DNA of 64,000 nucleotides from Hymenobacter jeollabukensis (GCF_005771675.1 NZ_VAJM01000016.1:111275-175274), one strand, 5' to 3'; counted from the first letter of the stretch, positions 6,500 to 15,556 are shown. A program made the numbers and translations. Notes: generated by a model not told the origin, from the letters alone.

Positions 6500-8578
6500 C
6501 TAAGCGAACTGCCGCCGCAGCAACTGCGCGTTCAGCGCTACAATAACGGTGCTGGCACTCATCAGCACGGCTCCCATGGCCGGGCTTAGTACGAAATGCG
6601 GGTACAGCACGCCGGCGGCCAGGGGAATGGCGACGAGGTTGTAGCCCGTAGCCCAGAACAAATTCTGCATCATCTTGCGGTAGGTAGCCCGTCCCAACTC
6701 CACGAGGTTAGTAATGTCGGTGGGGCGGCTGTTGACGAGGATGATGTCAGCCGTCTCGGCGGCTACGTCGGTGCCCGAGCCCACGGCAATGCCCACGTCA
6801 GCTTGCGCCAGGGCGGGTGCGTCATTTACCCCGTCGCCCGTCATGGCTACGAAATGACCTTTCTGCTGGAGTTCCTGCACGATGGCGACCTTCTGGTGGG
6901 GCAGCACTTCGGCGTACACCCCGTTCAGGCCGAGTTCCTGGGCCACGGCGTCCGCTACGCGCTGGTTGTCGCCGGTGGCCATGAACACGGCAATACCGGC
7001 TTGCTGCAGGCGCTGCACGGCTGCTTTGGCGTCAGAGCGGATGCGGTCGGCAAGAGCTAGGAAGCCGGCGACCTTGCCGTCCACCAGCATGAACACCACC
7101 GTAGCGGCTTGGTTGCCGGCTGCTTCGGGCGGTAATGGCAGGTTGTGCTCTTTCAAGTACCCTGGGCTGACGATGAGCACCTGCCGACCATTGACCGTGG
7201 CTTGTACCCCCTTGCCGGTGAGGGACTGAAAGTCACTGACGGGCGGCAACGTCAACTTCCGCTGCCGGGCTTCGCGCACGATGCCCTGGGCGATGGGGTG
7301 CTGCGATTGTTGCTCCAGCGCGGCGGCCGTAGCCAGCAGGGTATTTTCGTCGAGGGCGGGGTCGAGCACCCGTAGGCCAGCTACACCGAACTCCCCCTCG
7401 GTTAGTGTCCCGGTTTTGTCGAAGACCATTGCCGAAATCTTGCGCGCCTGCTCAAAGGCGGTACGGTTGCGAATCAACAGACCGCGTTGGGCCGAAAGCG
7501 CCGTAGAAATGGCCACAACCAGCGGAATAGCGACCCCCAGCGCGTGCGGGCAAGACGTGACCATGACCGTCACCATGCGCTCCACGGCGAAAGACGCTTC
7601 GGCCCCGCCCCATAACCAGGCGACCAACGTGATGATGCCCACAGACAGGGCCAGCAGCGTGAGCCAGCCGGCGGCCCGGTCGGCCAGGTTCTGGCTCTGG
7701 GACTTCGCGTTCTGAGCTTCGCGCACCAGCCCGACCACCTTGTTTAGGTAGCTGTCCTCGCCGGTATGCGTCACGCGGACCTTCAGGGCGCCTTCGCCGT
7801 TGACGGCCCCGGCAATGACCTGGTCGCCCTCGGCTTTGGTCACGGGTACGCTCTCCCCGGTTAGGGCGCTTTCGTTGACAGCCGAACGGCCGTCAAGGAC
7901 GACGCCATCAACGGGCACTTTCTCCCCAGGGCGCACCAGCACCACATCATCCAGTTTAATGCCCGCCACCGGGACGTCATGGATCATGTCGCCGTGCACC
8001 TGATGCGCCTCGGCCGGCAGCAGTTGCACGATGAGTTCCAAGGCACGCGAGGCGCCGGCTACAGAACGCATTTCCAGCCAGTGGCCCAGCAGCATGATGT
8101 CGACCAGCGTAGCCAGCTCCCAGAAGAAGTCCATGCCGCGGAGCCAGCCCACCGTGACGGCCACGCTGTAGACGTAGGCCGCCGTAATGGCTACGGCCAC
8201 AAGCGTCATCATGCCCGGCCGTCCGGCGCGCAGCTCCCCAACCAGTCCGGAGAGGAAGGGCCAGCCGCCGTACAGGTAGATGGCCGTTGCCAACACGAGC
8301 ACTATCCATTGCGCACCAGGAAAGGTCAGCTCGTAGCCGACCAGGTGCTGAAACATGGTGGACAGCGCAATAACCGGCACTGACAGCACTAGGCAGATCC
8401 AGAAGCGACGCAGAAAGTCTGCAATCATGGCCCCGTGGTCATGACCGGCGTGGCCCATGCCTGAGTCGGAGTGGGCAGGCCCAGCACGGTGCGCATGGGC
8501 GTGGGATGCTGGCGGTGCTGTTGACACGGCGGGTTCGTGGTGCGTGTGCGAAGCGGGATGGTGGTGCGAGTGGTCCAT
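6500..8578 (-). CDS. copB: CopB-like (CPH) copper-translocating P1B-ATPase
   Basis: 692 residues from ATG 8578. It starts with a histidine-rich metal-binding tail (HSHHHPASHTHHEP, HAHAHRAGPAHSD, HAGHDHG) in place of an HMA domain. The transmembrane metal site is TSCPHALG (Cys343-Pro-His), the mark of the CopB/P1B-3-like group. The catalytic aspartate is Asp387 in DKTGTLTEGE. TGES, the HP motif (SQHPIAQ) and GDGVNDAPALAQADVGIAVGSGTD are intact. It would pump Cu(I)/Cu(II) or Ag(I) out of the cytoplasm at the cost of ATP. It is preceded by an AraC-HMA regulator on the same strand (112 bp gap). Confidence 0.9.
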   Translation of the reverse strand: MDHSHHHPASHTHHEPAVSTAPPASHAHAHRAGPAHSDSGMGHAGHDHGAMIADFLRRFWICLVLSVPVIALSTMFQHLVGYELTFPGAQWIVLVLATAIYLYGGWPFLSGLVGELRAGRPGMMTLVAVAITAAYVYSVAVTVGWLRGMDFFWELATLVDIMLLGHWLEMRSVAGASRALELIVQLLPAEAHQVHGDMIHDVPVAGIKLDDVVLVRPGEKVPVDGVVLDGRSAVNESALTGESVPVTKAEGDQVIAGAVNGEGALKVRVTHTGEDSYLNKVVGLVREAQNAKSQSQNLADRAAGWLTLLALSVGIITLVAWLWGGAEASFAVERMVTVMVTSCPHALGVAIPLVVAISTALSAQRGLLIRNRTAFEQARKISAMVFDKTGTLTEGEFGVAGLRVLDPALDENTLLATAAALEQQSQHPIAQGIVREARQRKLTLPPVSDFQSLTGKGVQATVNGRQVLIVSPGYLKEHNLPLPPEAAGNQAATVVFMLVDGKVAGFLALADRIRSDAKAAVQRLQQAGIAVFMATGDNQRVADAVAQELGLNGVYAEVLPHQKVAIVQELQQKGHFVAMTGDGVNDAPALAQADVGIAVGSGTDVAAETADIILVNSRPTDITNLVELGRATYRKMMQNLFWATGYNLVAIPLAAGVLYPHFVLSPAMGAVLMSASTVIVALNAQLLRRQFA

Positions 8579-8652
8579 GGCGTGCAGCAAATGAATGCAG
8601 CGTGGTGTAGCGAACTGGTTTCTTCTAACGGACCGCTTTCCCGCAAGCTTGG

Positions 8653-8662
8653 CACAATTGCG
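8653..8662. promoter_or_regulatory. CACAATTGCG box upstream of copB-like gene
   Basis: The 10-mer CACAATTGCG lies between the AraC-HMA gene and the CPH ATPase gene. The identical 10-mer is found at 10433-10442 upstream of the CPC ATPase, with similar sequences (CACAATCATTGC, CACAATTATGCG) at 9428-9439 (minus strand) and 12796-12807. It is a candidate operator for the HMA-AraC regulators; binding is inferred. Confidence 0.4.
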
Positions 8663-8690
8663 TACCGCTGGTTGCGTGATTCGCCGCTGC

Positions 8691-9338
8691 CTACGCTACC
8701 TCGTGCAGACCCGTGCGGTGGCTGTGCTCCGGGTCGAGCCGCTGAAACTCGGTGGGCGACATGCCCGTGACCTGCTTGAACTGGTTCGTGAGGTGGGCCG
8801 CGCTTCGGTACCCGAGCTTGCGGGCTATTTCCGCCACCGAGTCGTCCTGGTAGCTCAGCAGCTCCTTGGCCCGCTCCACTTTCTGACGGATGATGTACTT
8901 CTCTACCGTCAAACCCTCACGCGCCGAAAACAGCTGCGAGAGGTAGTGGTAGTCGCGGCCGAGCCGCTCGCTCAGGTACACCGAGTAGTTCAGCACCGGC
9001 CACTGCTCCACGGGCGTGTAGTGAATCAGCTCCAGCACGGTGGCCTTCAACTGCTCCACTAGCTGGTCGTGCGGGTTTTCCAGCAGCTCGAAGCCCAGCG
9101 GGTCCAGGGTAGCGTGCACGGCAGCTGCGTCGAGTTCCGTGCCGGGCGAAAGCACCACGTCGGCGCCGCCCAGGGCTACGTTGACCACCTGCAGGCCCAT
9201 GCGCTCCAGTTCGTTGCGCACCAGGCGCACGCAACGCGGGCATACGACGCCGCGCAGTTGCAAACGCGTGGCGCCGACAGGGGGAACGGCAGGTAGAGCA
9301 GCAATGGGGCGGGTGGCGGCAGGGGACATCATTTCCAT
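8691..9338 (-). CDS. HMA-AraC fusion transcriptional regulator 1
   Basis: 215 residues. Residues 25-95 form a heavy-metal-associated (HMA) ferredoxin-like domain with the metal motif VVCPRCVRLV (Cys33, Cys36). After a helical linker, residues from about 110 carry an AraC-type double helix-turn-helix (YLSQLFSAREGLTVEKYIIRQKVERAKELL, VAEIARKLGYRSAAHLTNQFKQVTGMSPTEF). The build suggests a one-component sensor that binds Cu(I) or a similar ion through CPRC and switches DNA binding. It lies upstream of the CopB-like ATPase and divergent from an HMA chaperone and a second copy of the same fusion. Two more paralogues occur at 9830 and 22514. Confidence 0.85.
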   Translation of the reverse strand: MEMMSPAATRPIAALPAVPPVGATRLQLRGVVCPRCVRLVRNELERMGLQVVNVALGGADVVLSPGTELDAAAVHATLDPLGFELLENPHDQLVEQLKATVLELIHYTPVEQWPVLNYSVYLSERLGRDYHYLSQLFSAREGLTVEKYIIRQKVERAKELLSYQDDSVAEIARKLGYRSAAHLTNQFKQVTGMSPTEFQRLDPEHSHRTGLHEVA

Positions 9339-9464
9339 CGTGTAGTACCCGAAAAAGGGCAGCTTGTAGTAAACCTACGCAAGCCCGCAACGCTGCGCTA
9401 CCCCGGTGACGAATCTTGTAATAACGAGCAATGATTGTGTACAGCCGCCGCCGGACCCCGGCCG

Positions 9465-9472
9465 TACTTTTG
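9465..9472 (+). promoter_or_regulatory. Bacteroidetes -7 box for the HMA chaperone gene
   Basis: TACTTTTG matches the Bacteroidetes primary-sigma -7 consensus TAnnTTTG, placing a start of transcription near 9480, about 50 nt before ATG 9531. No clear -33 TTTG is present, which fits an activator-dependent promoter. It sits in the 192-bp region between two divergent regulator/chaperone units. Confidence 0.5.
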
Positions 9473-9530
9473 CATAGGTTCATTCCCGACCGGCCTTCAG
9501 AGCTGGCCCTACCCTTTTACTACCCAAGCC

Positions 9531-9743
9531 ATGAACACGCTGAAGTTTAAGACCAACATCAATTGCGGCGGCTGCGTGAAAGCCGTTACCCCGACCCTGA
9601 ACGGCGAGAAGTCCATCGAGAACTGGCAGGTGGATACCGCCAACCCCGACAAGATTCTGACCGTAACCTGCGACCTGAACTCAGACGAGGTGGTCGAGTT
9701 GGTGGAAAAAGCCGGCTTCAAAGCCGAACCCGCCCAGGCGTAA
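9531..9743 (+). CDS. HMA-domain copper chaperone
   Basis: 70 residues forming a single HMA domain with the metal loop INCGGCVKAVTP (Cys12, Cys15) and the beta-alpha-beta-beta-alpha-beta pattern ending FKAEPAQA. It would carry Cu(I) in the cytoplasm to the P1B-ATPases or to the HMA-AraC regulators. The two residues between the cysteines are Gly-Gly, a spacing often seen in Bacteroidetes chaperones. It is followed by a second HMA-AraC regulator and the CPC ATPase on the same strand. Confidence 0.85.
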   Translation: MNTLKFKTNINCGGCVKAVTPTLNGEKSIENWQVDTANPDKILTVTCDLNSDEVVELVEKAGFKAEPAQA

Positions 9744-9766
9744 CGTCGTCCAAGGTACCGTTCATG

Positions 9767-9795
9767 CAAACGCTTGGGCTCTGCTCAGGCGTTTG
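9767..9795 (+). terminator. Possible weak terminator
   Basis: CAAACGC pairs with GCGTTTG across a 15-nt stretch that can itself form a few pairs; TGGTTTTGAG follows. It lies between the chaperone gene and the second AraC-HMA gene. There is no long T-run, so it may only lower read-through. Confidence 0.4.
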
Positions 9796-9829
9796 TGGTT
9801 TTGAGCCCGTTCTGTCGACTTAGCCATAT

Positions 9830-10387
9830 ATGGAGCACCTCGTGCGCATCAAAGGCATGGTATGCCCCCGTTGCATCCAGACGGTGAAGACCTTATTCAT
9901 GGACCTGGGCTTCACCGTCACGGGCGTCGAACTGGGCTCGCTCACGTACCGCACCGACGATGAGTACCCGCGTGATCTGACCTTGGTGCGAGAACAGCTG
10001 GAAGAGGAGGGCTTTGAGGTGCTCGACGACAAACAGTCCCGCACCATTGCCCGCCTCAAGCAGCTGGTCGACGAGTGGATTCAGCAGGAGCAGGCTCGTA
10101 AGTTGACGCTGGCCGCTTACGCGAGCGACGCGCTGCACCAGAACTACCACTCCCTGAGCACGCTGTTCTCCGATACACAAGGCTTGACGCTGGAGCGGTA
10201 CCTGATCAGCCGCCGCGTGGAGCTGGCCCGCCAGCTACTCGCAGCTACGCAAGACACCCTGGCCGACATAGCCGACCGCTTGGGCTACAGCAGCAGCCAC
10301 CACTTCTCCAACCAGTTCAAGCGCGAGACGGGCATGACGCCTTCGCAGTACCGCCAACTGGTACGGGAGATGCCGCAGACGGCCTAG
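9830..10387 (+). CDS. HMA-AraC fusion transcriptional regulator 2
   Basis: 185 residues. The HMA part starts at the N-terminus (VRIKGMVCPRCIQTVKTL, Cys12 and Cys15) and the AraC helix-turn-helix pair fills the C-terminal half (SLSTLFSDTQGLTLERYLISRRVELARQLL, LADIADRLGYSSSHHFSNQFKRETGMTPSQY). It is the middle of the three fusions and lies between the chaperone and the CopA-like ATPase, so it probably controls this unit. The linker between the domains is shorter than in copy 1. Confidence 0.85.
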   Translation: MEHLVRIKGMVCPRCIQTVKTLFMDLGFTVTGVELGSLTYRTDDEYPRDLTLVREQLEEEGFEVLDDKQSRTIARLKQLVDEWIQQEQARKLTLAAYASDALHQNYHSLSTLFSDTQGLTLERYLISRRVELARQLLAATQDTLADIADRLGYSSSHHFSNQFKRETGMTPSQYRQLVREMPQTA

Positions 10388-10432
10388 CGGGCAGCGAGGA
10401 AGTTGCCTCGTCCGAATGTTGCAACACTTACC

Positions 10433-10442
10433 CACAATTGCG
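10433..10442. promoter_or_regulatory. CACAATTGCG box upstream of copA-like gene
   Basis: Second exact copy of the 10-mer found at 8653-8662, here 66 bp before the CPC ATPase start codon. The flanks also agree (C-CACAATTGCG-n-AC). A candidate operator of the adjacent metal-sensing regulators. Confidence 0.4.
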
Positions 10443-10507
10443 CACACAGCCCCTTGGCTGCCGACGCTTCCTTTGTGGCACAACCGGCGGCTTATCCGCC
10501 TACCGCT

Positions 10508-12775
10508 ATGACTACTGAAACCCTTTCGCCGACCCGCCGCCCGTCTGGCACCCGGGCCGGGCAGTTGAAACAGATAACCGTCCCCATCACCGGTCTGAGC
10601 TGCGCGTCGTGCGCAGCCAGCGCCGAGTCGATGCTCAAGGCGCAGCCCGGCGTGGCCGAGGCGGGCGTTAACTTCGCTACCCAAACGGCCGCCATTGCCT
10701 TCGACCCCAGCCAGGTGCAGCTGCCGCAGTTGCAGCAGGCCCTACAGTCGGTCGGCTACGACCTGATAGTGGACGAGGACAACGCCGCCGACAAGCAAGC
10801 TGAGCTGCAAGAGCAGCACTACCAGGAGCTCCGGCGCAAGACCATCTGGGCCGCCGTGCTGGCTGCGCCGGTGGTGGCGCTGGGCATGTTCTGGATGGAC
10901 GCGCCCTACGCCAACTGGATCATGCTCGTGCTGTCGCTGCCGGTGCTCTGGCTCGGCCGCAACTTCTACGTGGGGGCCTACCGGCAGGCCCGGCACGGCC
11001 GCGCCAACATGGACACACTGGTGGCCCTGAGCACGGGAATTGCGTTCCTGTTCAGCGCCTTCAACACTATCTACCCCGCGTTCTGGCACCGCCGCGGGGT
11101 GCACCCGCACGTGTACTTCGAGGCGGCTACGGTCATCATCGTGTTCATTCTGCTGGGCAAGCTGCTGGAAGAGCGGGCCAAGTCCAACACCTCGTCGGCC
11201 ATCAAGAAGCTGATGGGGCTGCAGCCCAAGACGGTGCGCGTCATCGAGAACGGGCAGGAGCAGGAAATTCCGGCCGTGCAGGTGCGCATCGGACACGAAG
11301 TGGTGGTGCGCCCCGGCGAGAAAGTGCCCGTCGACGGGGTGGTGACCAGCGGCAGCTCCTTCGTGGACGAAAGCATGATCAGTGGGGAACCCGTGCCGGT
11401 CGAAAAAGCAGCCGGCGCTCAGGTGTTTGCTGGCACCGTCAATCAGAAGGGCGCGTTCCGCTTCCGGGCCGAGAAAATCGGCGGGGCGACCGTGCTGGCT
11501 CAGATCATCCAGATGGTGCAGCAAGCGCAGGGCAGCAAAGCCCCGGTGCAGAAGCTCGTGGACAAGATTGCCGCCATCTTCGTGCCCGTGGTCATGGGCA
11601 TTGCGCTGCTGAGCTTCGCCGCCTGGCTGGTGTTCGGGGGCGACAACGCCCTCACGCAGGGCTTGCTGGCCCTGGTGACAGTGCTCGTCATTGCCTGCCC
11701 CTGTGCGCTCGGCCTGGCCACCCCTACCGCTATCATGGTGGGTGTCGGTAAAGGAGCCGAGCACAACATCCTCATCAAGGACGCCGAAAGCCTGGAACTG
11801 GGCTACAAAGTCAACGCGATGGTACTCGACAAGACCGGCACCATCACCGAAGGCAAGCCCGAGGTTACCGACCTGCACTGGCTCAGCACAACGGCCGAAC
11901 AGCCCGTTCACGCGGCTGTCTTGCAGGCCATCGAAGCCCACTCCGAGCACCCGCTGGCAGAAGCCGTGGTGCGCTACCTGCAGCCGACCGCTGTGCGGCA
12001 AGCGGCTGCCCTCACCGACTTCACCAGCCTGACCGGTCGGGGTGTCGAAGCCCGTTTCGAGGGTGAGCGGTACTTGGTCGGCAACCTGCGCCTGCTACAG
12101 GAGAACCACGTCACGGTGGACGCCGCCGTGGAGAAGCTGGTAGCCGAGCTGCAGCAACAGGCCAAAACGGTGGTCTTCTTCGCCGACAGTCGCCGCGTCC
12201 TGGCGGTGGTAGCCATTGCCGACCGCGTAAAGGAAACGTCCCGGCAAGCTGTTGCCCGACTGCAGGAGCAGGGCATTGCCGTGTACATGCTCACGGGCGA
12301 CAACGAACAGACCGCCCGCACGGTGGCCGCTCAGGTGGGCGTGCAGCACTTCCGCGCCGAAGTGCTGCCTGCCGACAAAGCCGCTTTCGTGCAGCAGCTG
12401 CAGGCCGAGGGCAAGGTGGTTGCGATGGTTGGCGACGGCATCAACGACTCGCAGGCGCTGGCCCAGGCCGACGTGAGCATTGCCATGGGCCGGGGCTCGG
12501 ACATTGCGATGGACGTAGCCAAGATGACGCTCATCACCTCCGACCTGAACCTGGTGCCCAAAGCGCTGCGCCTCTCGCGCCGGACGGTGCAGACCATCCG
12601 CCAGAACCTGTTCTGGGCGTTCATCTACAACCTGATCGGTATTCCCATCGCCGCCGGGTTGCTCTACCCCATCAACGGCTTTCTGCTCAACCCCATGATT
12701 GCCGGCGCGGCGATGGCGCTCAGCTCGGTATCGGTGGTGAGCAACAGCCTGCGGCTGCGGGCGTCGCGGCTGTAA
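10508..12775 (+). CDS. copA: CopA-like (CPC) Cu(I)-exporting P1B-ATPase
   Basis: 755 residues from ATG 10508; an in-frame start at 10403 would overlap the promoter region. It has one N-terminal HMA domain ([12 protein letters not shown], Cys32 and Cys35), eight expected membrane helices, the metal-site motif [12 protein letters not shown] (Cys397-Pro-Cys399), the phosphorylated Asp441 in [22 protein letters not shown] and [20 protein letters not shown]. The Ser-Gln after GDGIND replaces the commoner Ala-Pro but is usual in this phylum. It would export Cu(I) or Ag(I) from the cytoplasm. Together with the CPH enzyme it gives the island two pumps of different class. Confidence 0.92.
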   Translation: MTTETLSPTRRPSGTRAGQLKQITVPITGLSCASCAASAESMLKAQPGVAEAGVNFATQTAAIAFDPSQVQLPQLQQALQSVGYDLIVDEDNAADKQAELQEQHYQELRRKTIWAAVLAAPVVALGMFWMDAPYANWIMLVLSLPVLWLGRNFYVGAYRQARHGRANMDTLVALSTGIAFLFSAFNTIYPAFWHRRGVHPHVYFEAATVIIVFILLGKLLEERAKSNTSSAIKKLMGLQPKTVRVIENGQEQEIPAVQVRIGHEVVVRPGEKVPVDGVVTSGSSFVDESMISGEPVPVEKAAGAQVFAGTVNQKGAFRFRAEKIGGATVLAQIIQMVQQAQGSKAPVQKLVDKIAAIFVPVVMGIALLSFAAWLVFGGDNALTQGLLALVTVLVIACPCALGLATPTAIMVGVGKGAEHNILIKDAESLELGYKVNAMVLDKTGTITEGKPEVTDLHWLSTTAEQPVHAAVLQAIEAHSEHPLAEAVVRYLQPTAVRQAAALTDFTSLTGRGVEARFEGERYLVGNLRLLQENHVTVDAAVEKLVAELQQQAKTVVFFADSRRVLAVVAIADRVKETSRQAVARLQEQGIAVYMLTGDNEQTARTVAAQVGVQHFRAEVLPADKAAFVQQLQAEGKVVAMVGDGINDSQALAQADVSIAMGRGSDIAMDVAKMTLITSDLNLVPKALRLSRRTVQTIRQNLFWAFIYNLIGIPIAAGLLYPINGFLLNPMIAGAAMALSSVSVVSNSLRLRASRL

Positions 12776-12806
12776 GTGCCTACGTAGGGGGCTTACACAA
12801 TTATGC

Positions 12807-12828
12807 GTGAGAGTTATAAAATTCTCAC
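12807..12828 (+). terminator. Hairpin after copA-like gene
   Basis: GTGAGA and TCTCAC flank an AT-rich centre (GTTATAAAAT). It lies 32 bp after the ATPase stop. It overlaps a CACAATTATGCG box on its left side, so it may be an operator instead of, or as well as, a terminator. Confidence 0.4.
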
Positions 12829-12879
12829 CCGTGGGTACACTGCCGCCGATGTAGTTCAACAGTCATATCACTTCAAATA

Positions 12880-12933
12880 GCTGTCTGACAGCACTTTTTC
12901 GACACCACTCCAGCTAGACAGCTGTCTGACAGC
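12880..12933. promoter_or_regulatory. Two identical 13-bp palindromic operators
   Basis: GCTGTCTGACAGC (GCTGTC-T-GACAGC, a perfect palindrome) occurs at 12880-12892 and again at 12921-12933, 41 bp apart. The second copy overlaps another palindrome, AGACAGCTGTCT (12916-12927). A TACTTTCG -7-like box follows at 12981-12988, and the His-rich exported protein starts at 13005. This is the layout of a dimeric regulator binding upstream of a promoter. Confidence 0.6.
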
Positions 12934-13004
12934 CGCTTTCAGTCGTCGCTCCGGAAACCAACCGCACCAAACTTTCACTTTACTTTCGTCGTTCCTTTCG
13001 CGCC

Positions 13005-13517
13005 ATGTTCCAACTGATCCGTCGATACCGTCGCACTACGGCCGCTACGTTTGTAGCGCTGTTTCTGCACGTGCTCGTGGGTCAGATTGCCTGCGCACAG
13101 ATGCACCTCACGGGCGAATCCCGTCCGCATCAGCACGCGCCTGGCACGCCGCCGCACCAGCATGGTGCCGCTGGCAAGCACACGCATCAGCACCCGAACG
13201 GTCATGCCCACAAGCACGACCACGCAGCTGCTGGAAAGCGTAAGCACGCCCATGCGGCGGTGCCTGCCGAGAAGCACAGCGACCCGAAATGCTGCCAGGA
13301 CGACGCGAAGTCGCTGTGGGCCGCATTAGGTACCCCGCCGAAGGTGAGCCTCGAAAAGTTCGCCCCGATGGTGCTGGACTTGCCGCCCGTATATGACGTG
13401 CTGGTACCCCGTTTCGTGGCCTGGGACTCGACCCAAGCCGTTACCCTGGTGCCGCCCACGCACCTGAAGCCGAAGATTCCGGACATCCGAATCTTCATCG
13501 GCTCCCTGACGATTTAG
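13005..13517 (+). CDS. Histidine-rich exported metal-binding protein
   Basis: 170 residues. An N-terminal signal or anchor helix (TTAATFVALFLHVLVGQIACA) is followed by a long His-rich stretch (about residues 40-90, with HQHAPGTPPHQH, HTHQHPNGHAHKHDH, KHAHAA) and then SDPKCCQDDAKSLW and a small beta region with a DLPPVYD turn. The CC pair and PP-containing tail recall small Bacteroidetes copper-cluster proteins of the HYC_CC_PP type, but I am not certain of the family. It would buffer Cu or another soft metal in the periplasm. It is the first gene of the plus-strand resistance operon under the twin palindromes. Confidence 0.65.
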   Translation: MFQLIRRYRRTTAATFVALFLHVLVGQIACAQMHLTGESRPHQHAPGTPPHQHGAAGKHTHQHPNGHAHKHDHAAAGKRKHAHAAVPAEKHSDPKCCQDDAKSLWAALGTPPKVSLEKFAPMVLDLPPVYDVLVPRFVAWDSTQAVTLVPPTHLKPKIPDIRIFIGSLTI

Positions 13518-13532
13518 CGTTTCGCGCCCTGT

Positions 13533-13580
13533 AAGGTCCGCGCCCGCCCGGTTATGCCGTGGCGAGGCCGGACCTTTTTG
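13533..13580 (+). terminator. Intra-operon terminator hairpin
   Basis: AAGGTCCG (13533-13540) pairs with CGGACCTT (13569-13576), with extra GC pairing inside, and is followed by TTTTTG. It lies after the His-rich protein gene and may set a higher dose of that gene compared with those downstream. Confidence 0.7.
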
Positions 13581-13635
13581 CGTGCCCTTCGCGGACCCTA
13601 TTCGTCTTTCGTCTTCCCTTTTCGCTGGTACGGCC

Positions 13636-13764
13636 ATGAAGAGCTGCTGCCAACCCGGTGGTCCACAGCCGCCCTCCCCGTGGCGTCGACTCGCCACCTA
13701 TGGGCTCTACGCCCTACTCGCTGTTGCTTTCGCCTTTGTCGCTTGGCAGCAATTCCGGGGTTGA
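13636..13764 (+). CDS. Small cysteine-containing membrane protein
   Basis: 42 residues: a short N-terminal segment with adjacent cysteines (MKSCCQPGG), a Pro-rich stretch, then one transmembrane helix (RRLATYGLYALLAVAFAFVAWQQF). The start at 13636 leaves a normal leader after the terminator. A CC pair beside a single membrane helix, inside a copper operon, suggests an accessory metal-binding membrane peptide. No family name is certain. Confidence 0.55.
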   Translation: MKSCCQPGGPQPPSPWRRLATYGLYALLAVAFAFVAWQQFRG

Positions 13765-13802
13765 ACTATCCCCTTGCCGTCTCTCCCTTATTACCATACC
13801 CC

Positions 13803-14783
13803 ATGAAGCGCATACTGCTGCCGGTCTTCGCATTGGCAACCCTTGCCTGGACGACCTCCTGCTCGTCCAACGACTCCTCTTCCTCCACGAACACACCCAC
13901 CGACGTCACCGCCGAGCACCAGCACGAAGCGGGTGAGCAGCATGACCACGGCGCCGGCGCCGAACACAGCGGCGGCCATATCTACTCCTGCCCGATGCAC
14001 CCCGAGGTGACGAGCGATAAGCCCGGTAATTGCCCCAAATGCGGCATGAAGCTGGAGCATACCGACGGGGCAGCCGGGGACGGCAAGACGTACCAGATGA
14101 ACCTGACGGCTTCGCCCGCCCAGCCGGCTGCCGGCCAACCCGTCACCCTCTCGTTTCAACCGCAAGTGGTCGGCAGCGAGACAACCCCGGTACCGCTGGC
14201 CGTGGTGCACGAGAAGAAGATGCACCTGATCATCGTCTCGAAAGACCTCTCAGAGTTCTTCCACGAGCACCCCGAATTTAAAGCGTCGGGGCGCTACGAC
14301 GTGCCGTTCACGTTCAAAACCGGCGGCACCTACCTGCTTTACCAGGACTACCAGCCCCAAGGCGGTACGCACCAGCTCGGCCGGCAGACCCTGCAAGTGA
14401 GCGGCCCGACGCGACCAGCCGTGAAGTTCACCAAGGACCAGATGCGCTGGGAGAAGAACGGCTACGCAGCCGACCTCGCGTTTGACAAGCCCGCTCAGGT
14501 GGGGCAGCCGCTGGCCGTGAGCGTGACTGTGAACCGCGGCGGCAAGCCCGTCACGGACCTCGACAACTACCTCGGCGCGCTCGGGCACATGGTCGTCCTG
14601 AGCGAAGACGGCGCGCAATACCTGCACGTACACCCCGAAGACCAGGCCGACAAGGGGCCACGCATCGGCTTCCATACCACTTTCGAGAAGCCAGGTCTGT
14701 ACCGCGTCTTCCTGCAATTCAACCACGCCGGCACCATTCAGACAGCTGATTTCACGGTGAACGTCGCCCCGGCTGCGGCCTAA
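13803..14783 (+). CDS. Lipoprotein with heavy-metal-binding domain
   Basis: 326 residues with a lipobox (LAWTTSC, Cys20) and a Ser/Thr-rich tether. A His-rich linker (EHQHEAGEQHDHGAGAEH) leads into a heavy-metal-binding domain of the YSCPMHPEV...GNCPKCGMKLE type (about residues 59-86). Two beta-sandwich regions follow, with HEKKMHLIIVSKDLSEFFHEHPEF and LGALGHMVVLSEDGAQYLHVHPED, both His-rich. It would sit on the outer face of a membrane and bind Cu or Ag. The domain is shared with the adaptor-like proteins of CusB systems and with the 15579 gene. Confidence 0.8.
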   Translation: MKRILLPVFALATLAWTTSCSSNDSSSSTNTPTDVTAEHQHEAGEQHDHGAGAEHSGGHIYSCPMHPEVTSDKPGNCPKCGMKLEHTDGAAGDGKTYQMNLTASPAQPAAGQPVTLSFQPQVVGSETTPVPLAVVHEKKMHLIIVSKDLSEFFHEHPEFKASGRYDVPFTFKTGGTYLLYQDYQPQGGTHQLGRQTLQVSGPTRPAVKFTKDQMRWEKNGYAADLAFDKPAQVGQPLAVSVTVNRGGKPVTDLDNYLGALGHMVVLSEDGAQYLHVHPEDQADKGPRIGFHTTFEKPGLYRVFLQFNHAGTIQTADFTVNVAPAAA

Positions 14784-14836
14784 AGGCTCCGCTTCACTTC
14801 ATCAGATTTTACCCTCATTACCGAACACCCGACCTC

Positions 14837-15556
14837 ATGAAAACTCCCATCCACCTGCTCACGGCCCTGCTCATGACGGGCGCGTTGGCGCTAACCAGTT
14901 GCGACAACAAGCCCGCCGAATCGGCTGAAACGAGTACGCAGCCCGCTGCAGCCACTGACAACGCCAGTGGCGACATGGCCGGGATGGACCACTCGACGAT
15001 GAACCACGGCGAAACCAGCGGTGGGCCGATGATGATGGCCATGAACAACATGATGCAGCAAATGCACGCGACGAAGCCCAAGGGCAATACCGACCACGAC
15101 TTCGCGCATATGATGATGGACCACCATCGGGGTGCCGTGGAAATGGCCGCCGTAGAGCTGCGCGACGGCAAAGATGCCATGTTGCGCCAGATGGCCGAGA
15201 AGATCAGCGCCGACCAGAAGAAAGAAATTCAGGAGCTGGAGCAAATCGCCACCCGCCTGGACGACGCGCCCACGAACTACCAGCCGACCAACCCCAGCGA
15301 CCCGTTCCAGCGCAAGATGACCGCGTCGATGGATGGCATGATGAAGAACATGCCCCAGGAGTCCGGCAACGTGGACCAAGACTTCGCGGCCATGATGATT
15401 CCGCACCACCAGAGCGCCATCGACATGGCCCAGGCGGAGCTGGACCACGGCCGCGACACGCGCCTCAAGGAAATGGCGCAGCAGATGATCAACGCACAGC
15501 AACAGGAAATCAAGCAACTCCAAGACTGGCTGACCCAACACGGCGCCGGTAAGTAA
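14837..15556 (+). CDS. DUF305 tandem-domain lipoprotein
   Basis: 239 residues with a lipobox (LALTSC, Cys22). It contains two DUF305 units, each with the family signature: DHDFAHMMMDHHRGAVEMAAVEL in the first and DQDFAAMMIPHHQSAIDMAQAEL in the second. A Met/His-rich segment (MAGMDHSTMNHGE, MMMAMNNMMQQMH) precedes them. DUF305 proteins are ferritin-like helical bundles found in metal-stress operons; the HH and Met residues probably bind copper. Its place between two metal-binding exported proteins supports a periplasmic copper-handling role. Confidence 0.85.
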   Translation: MKTPIHLLTALLMTGALALTSCDNKPAESAETSTQPAAATDNASGDMAGMDHSTMNHGETSGGPMMMAMNNMMQQMHATKPKGNTDHDFAHMMMDHHRGAVEMAAVELRDGKDAMLRQMAEKISADQKKEIQELEQIATRLDDAPTNYQPTNPSDPFQRKMTASMDGMMKNMPQESGNVDQDFAAMMIPHHQSAIDMAQAELDHGRDTRLKEMAQQMINAQQQEIKQLQDWLTQHGAGK

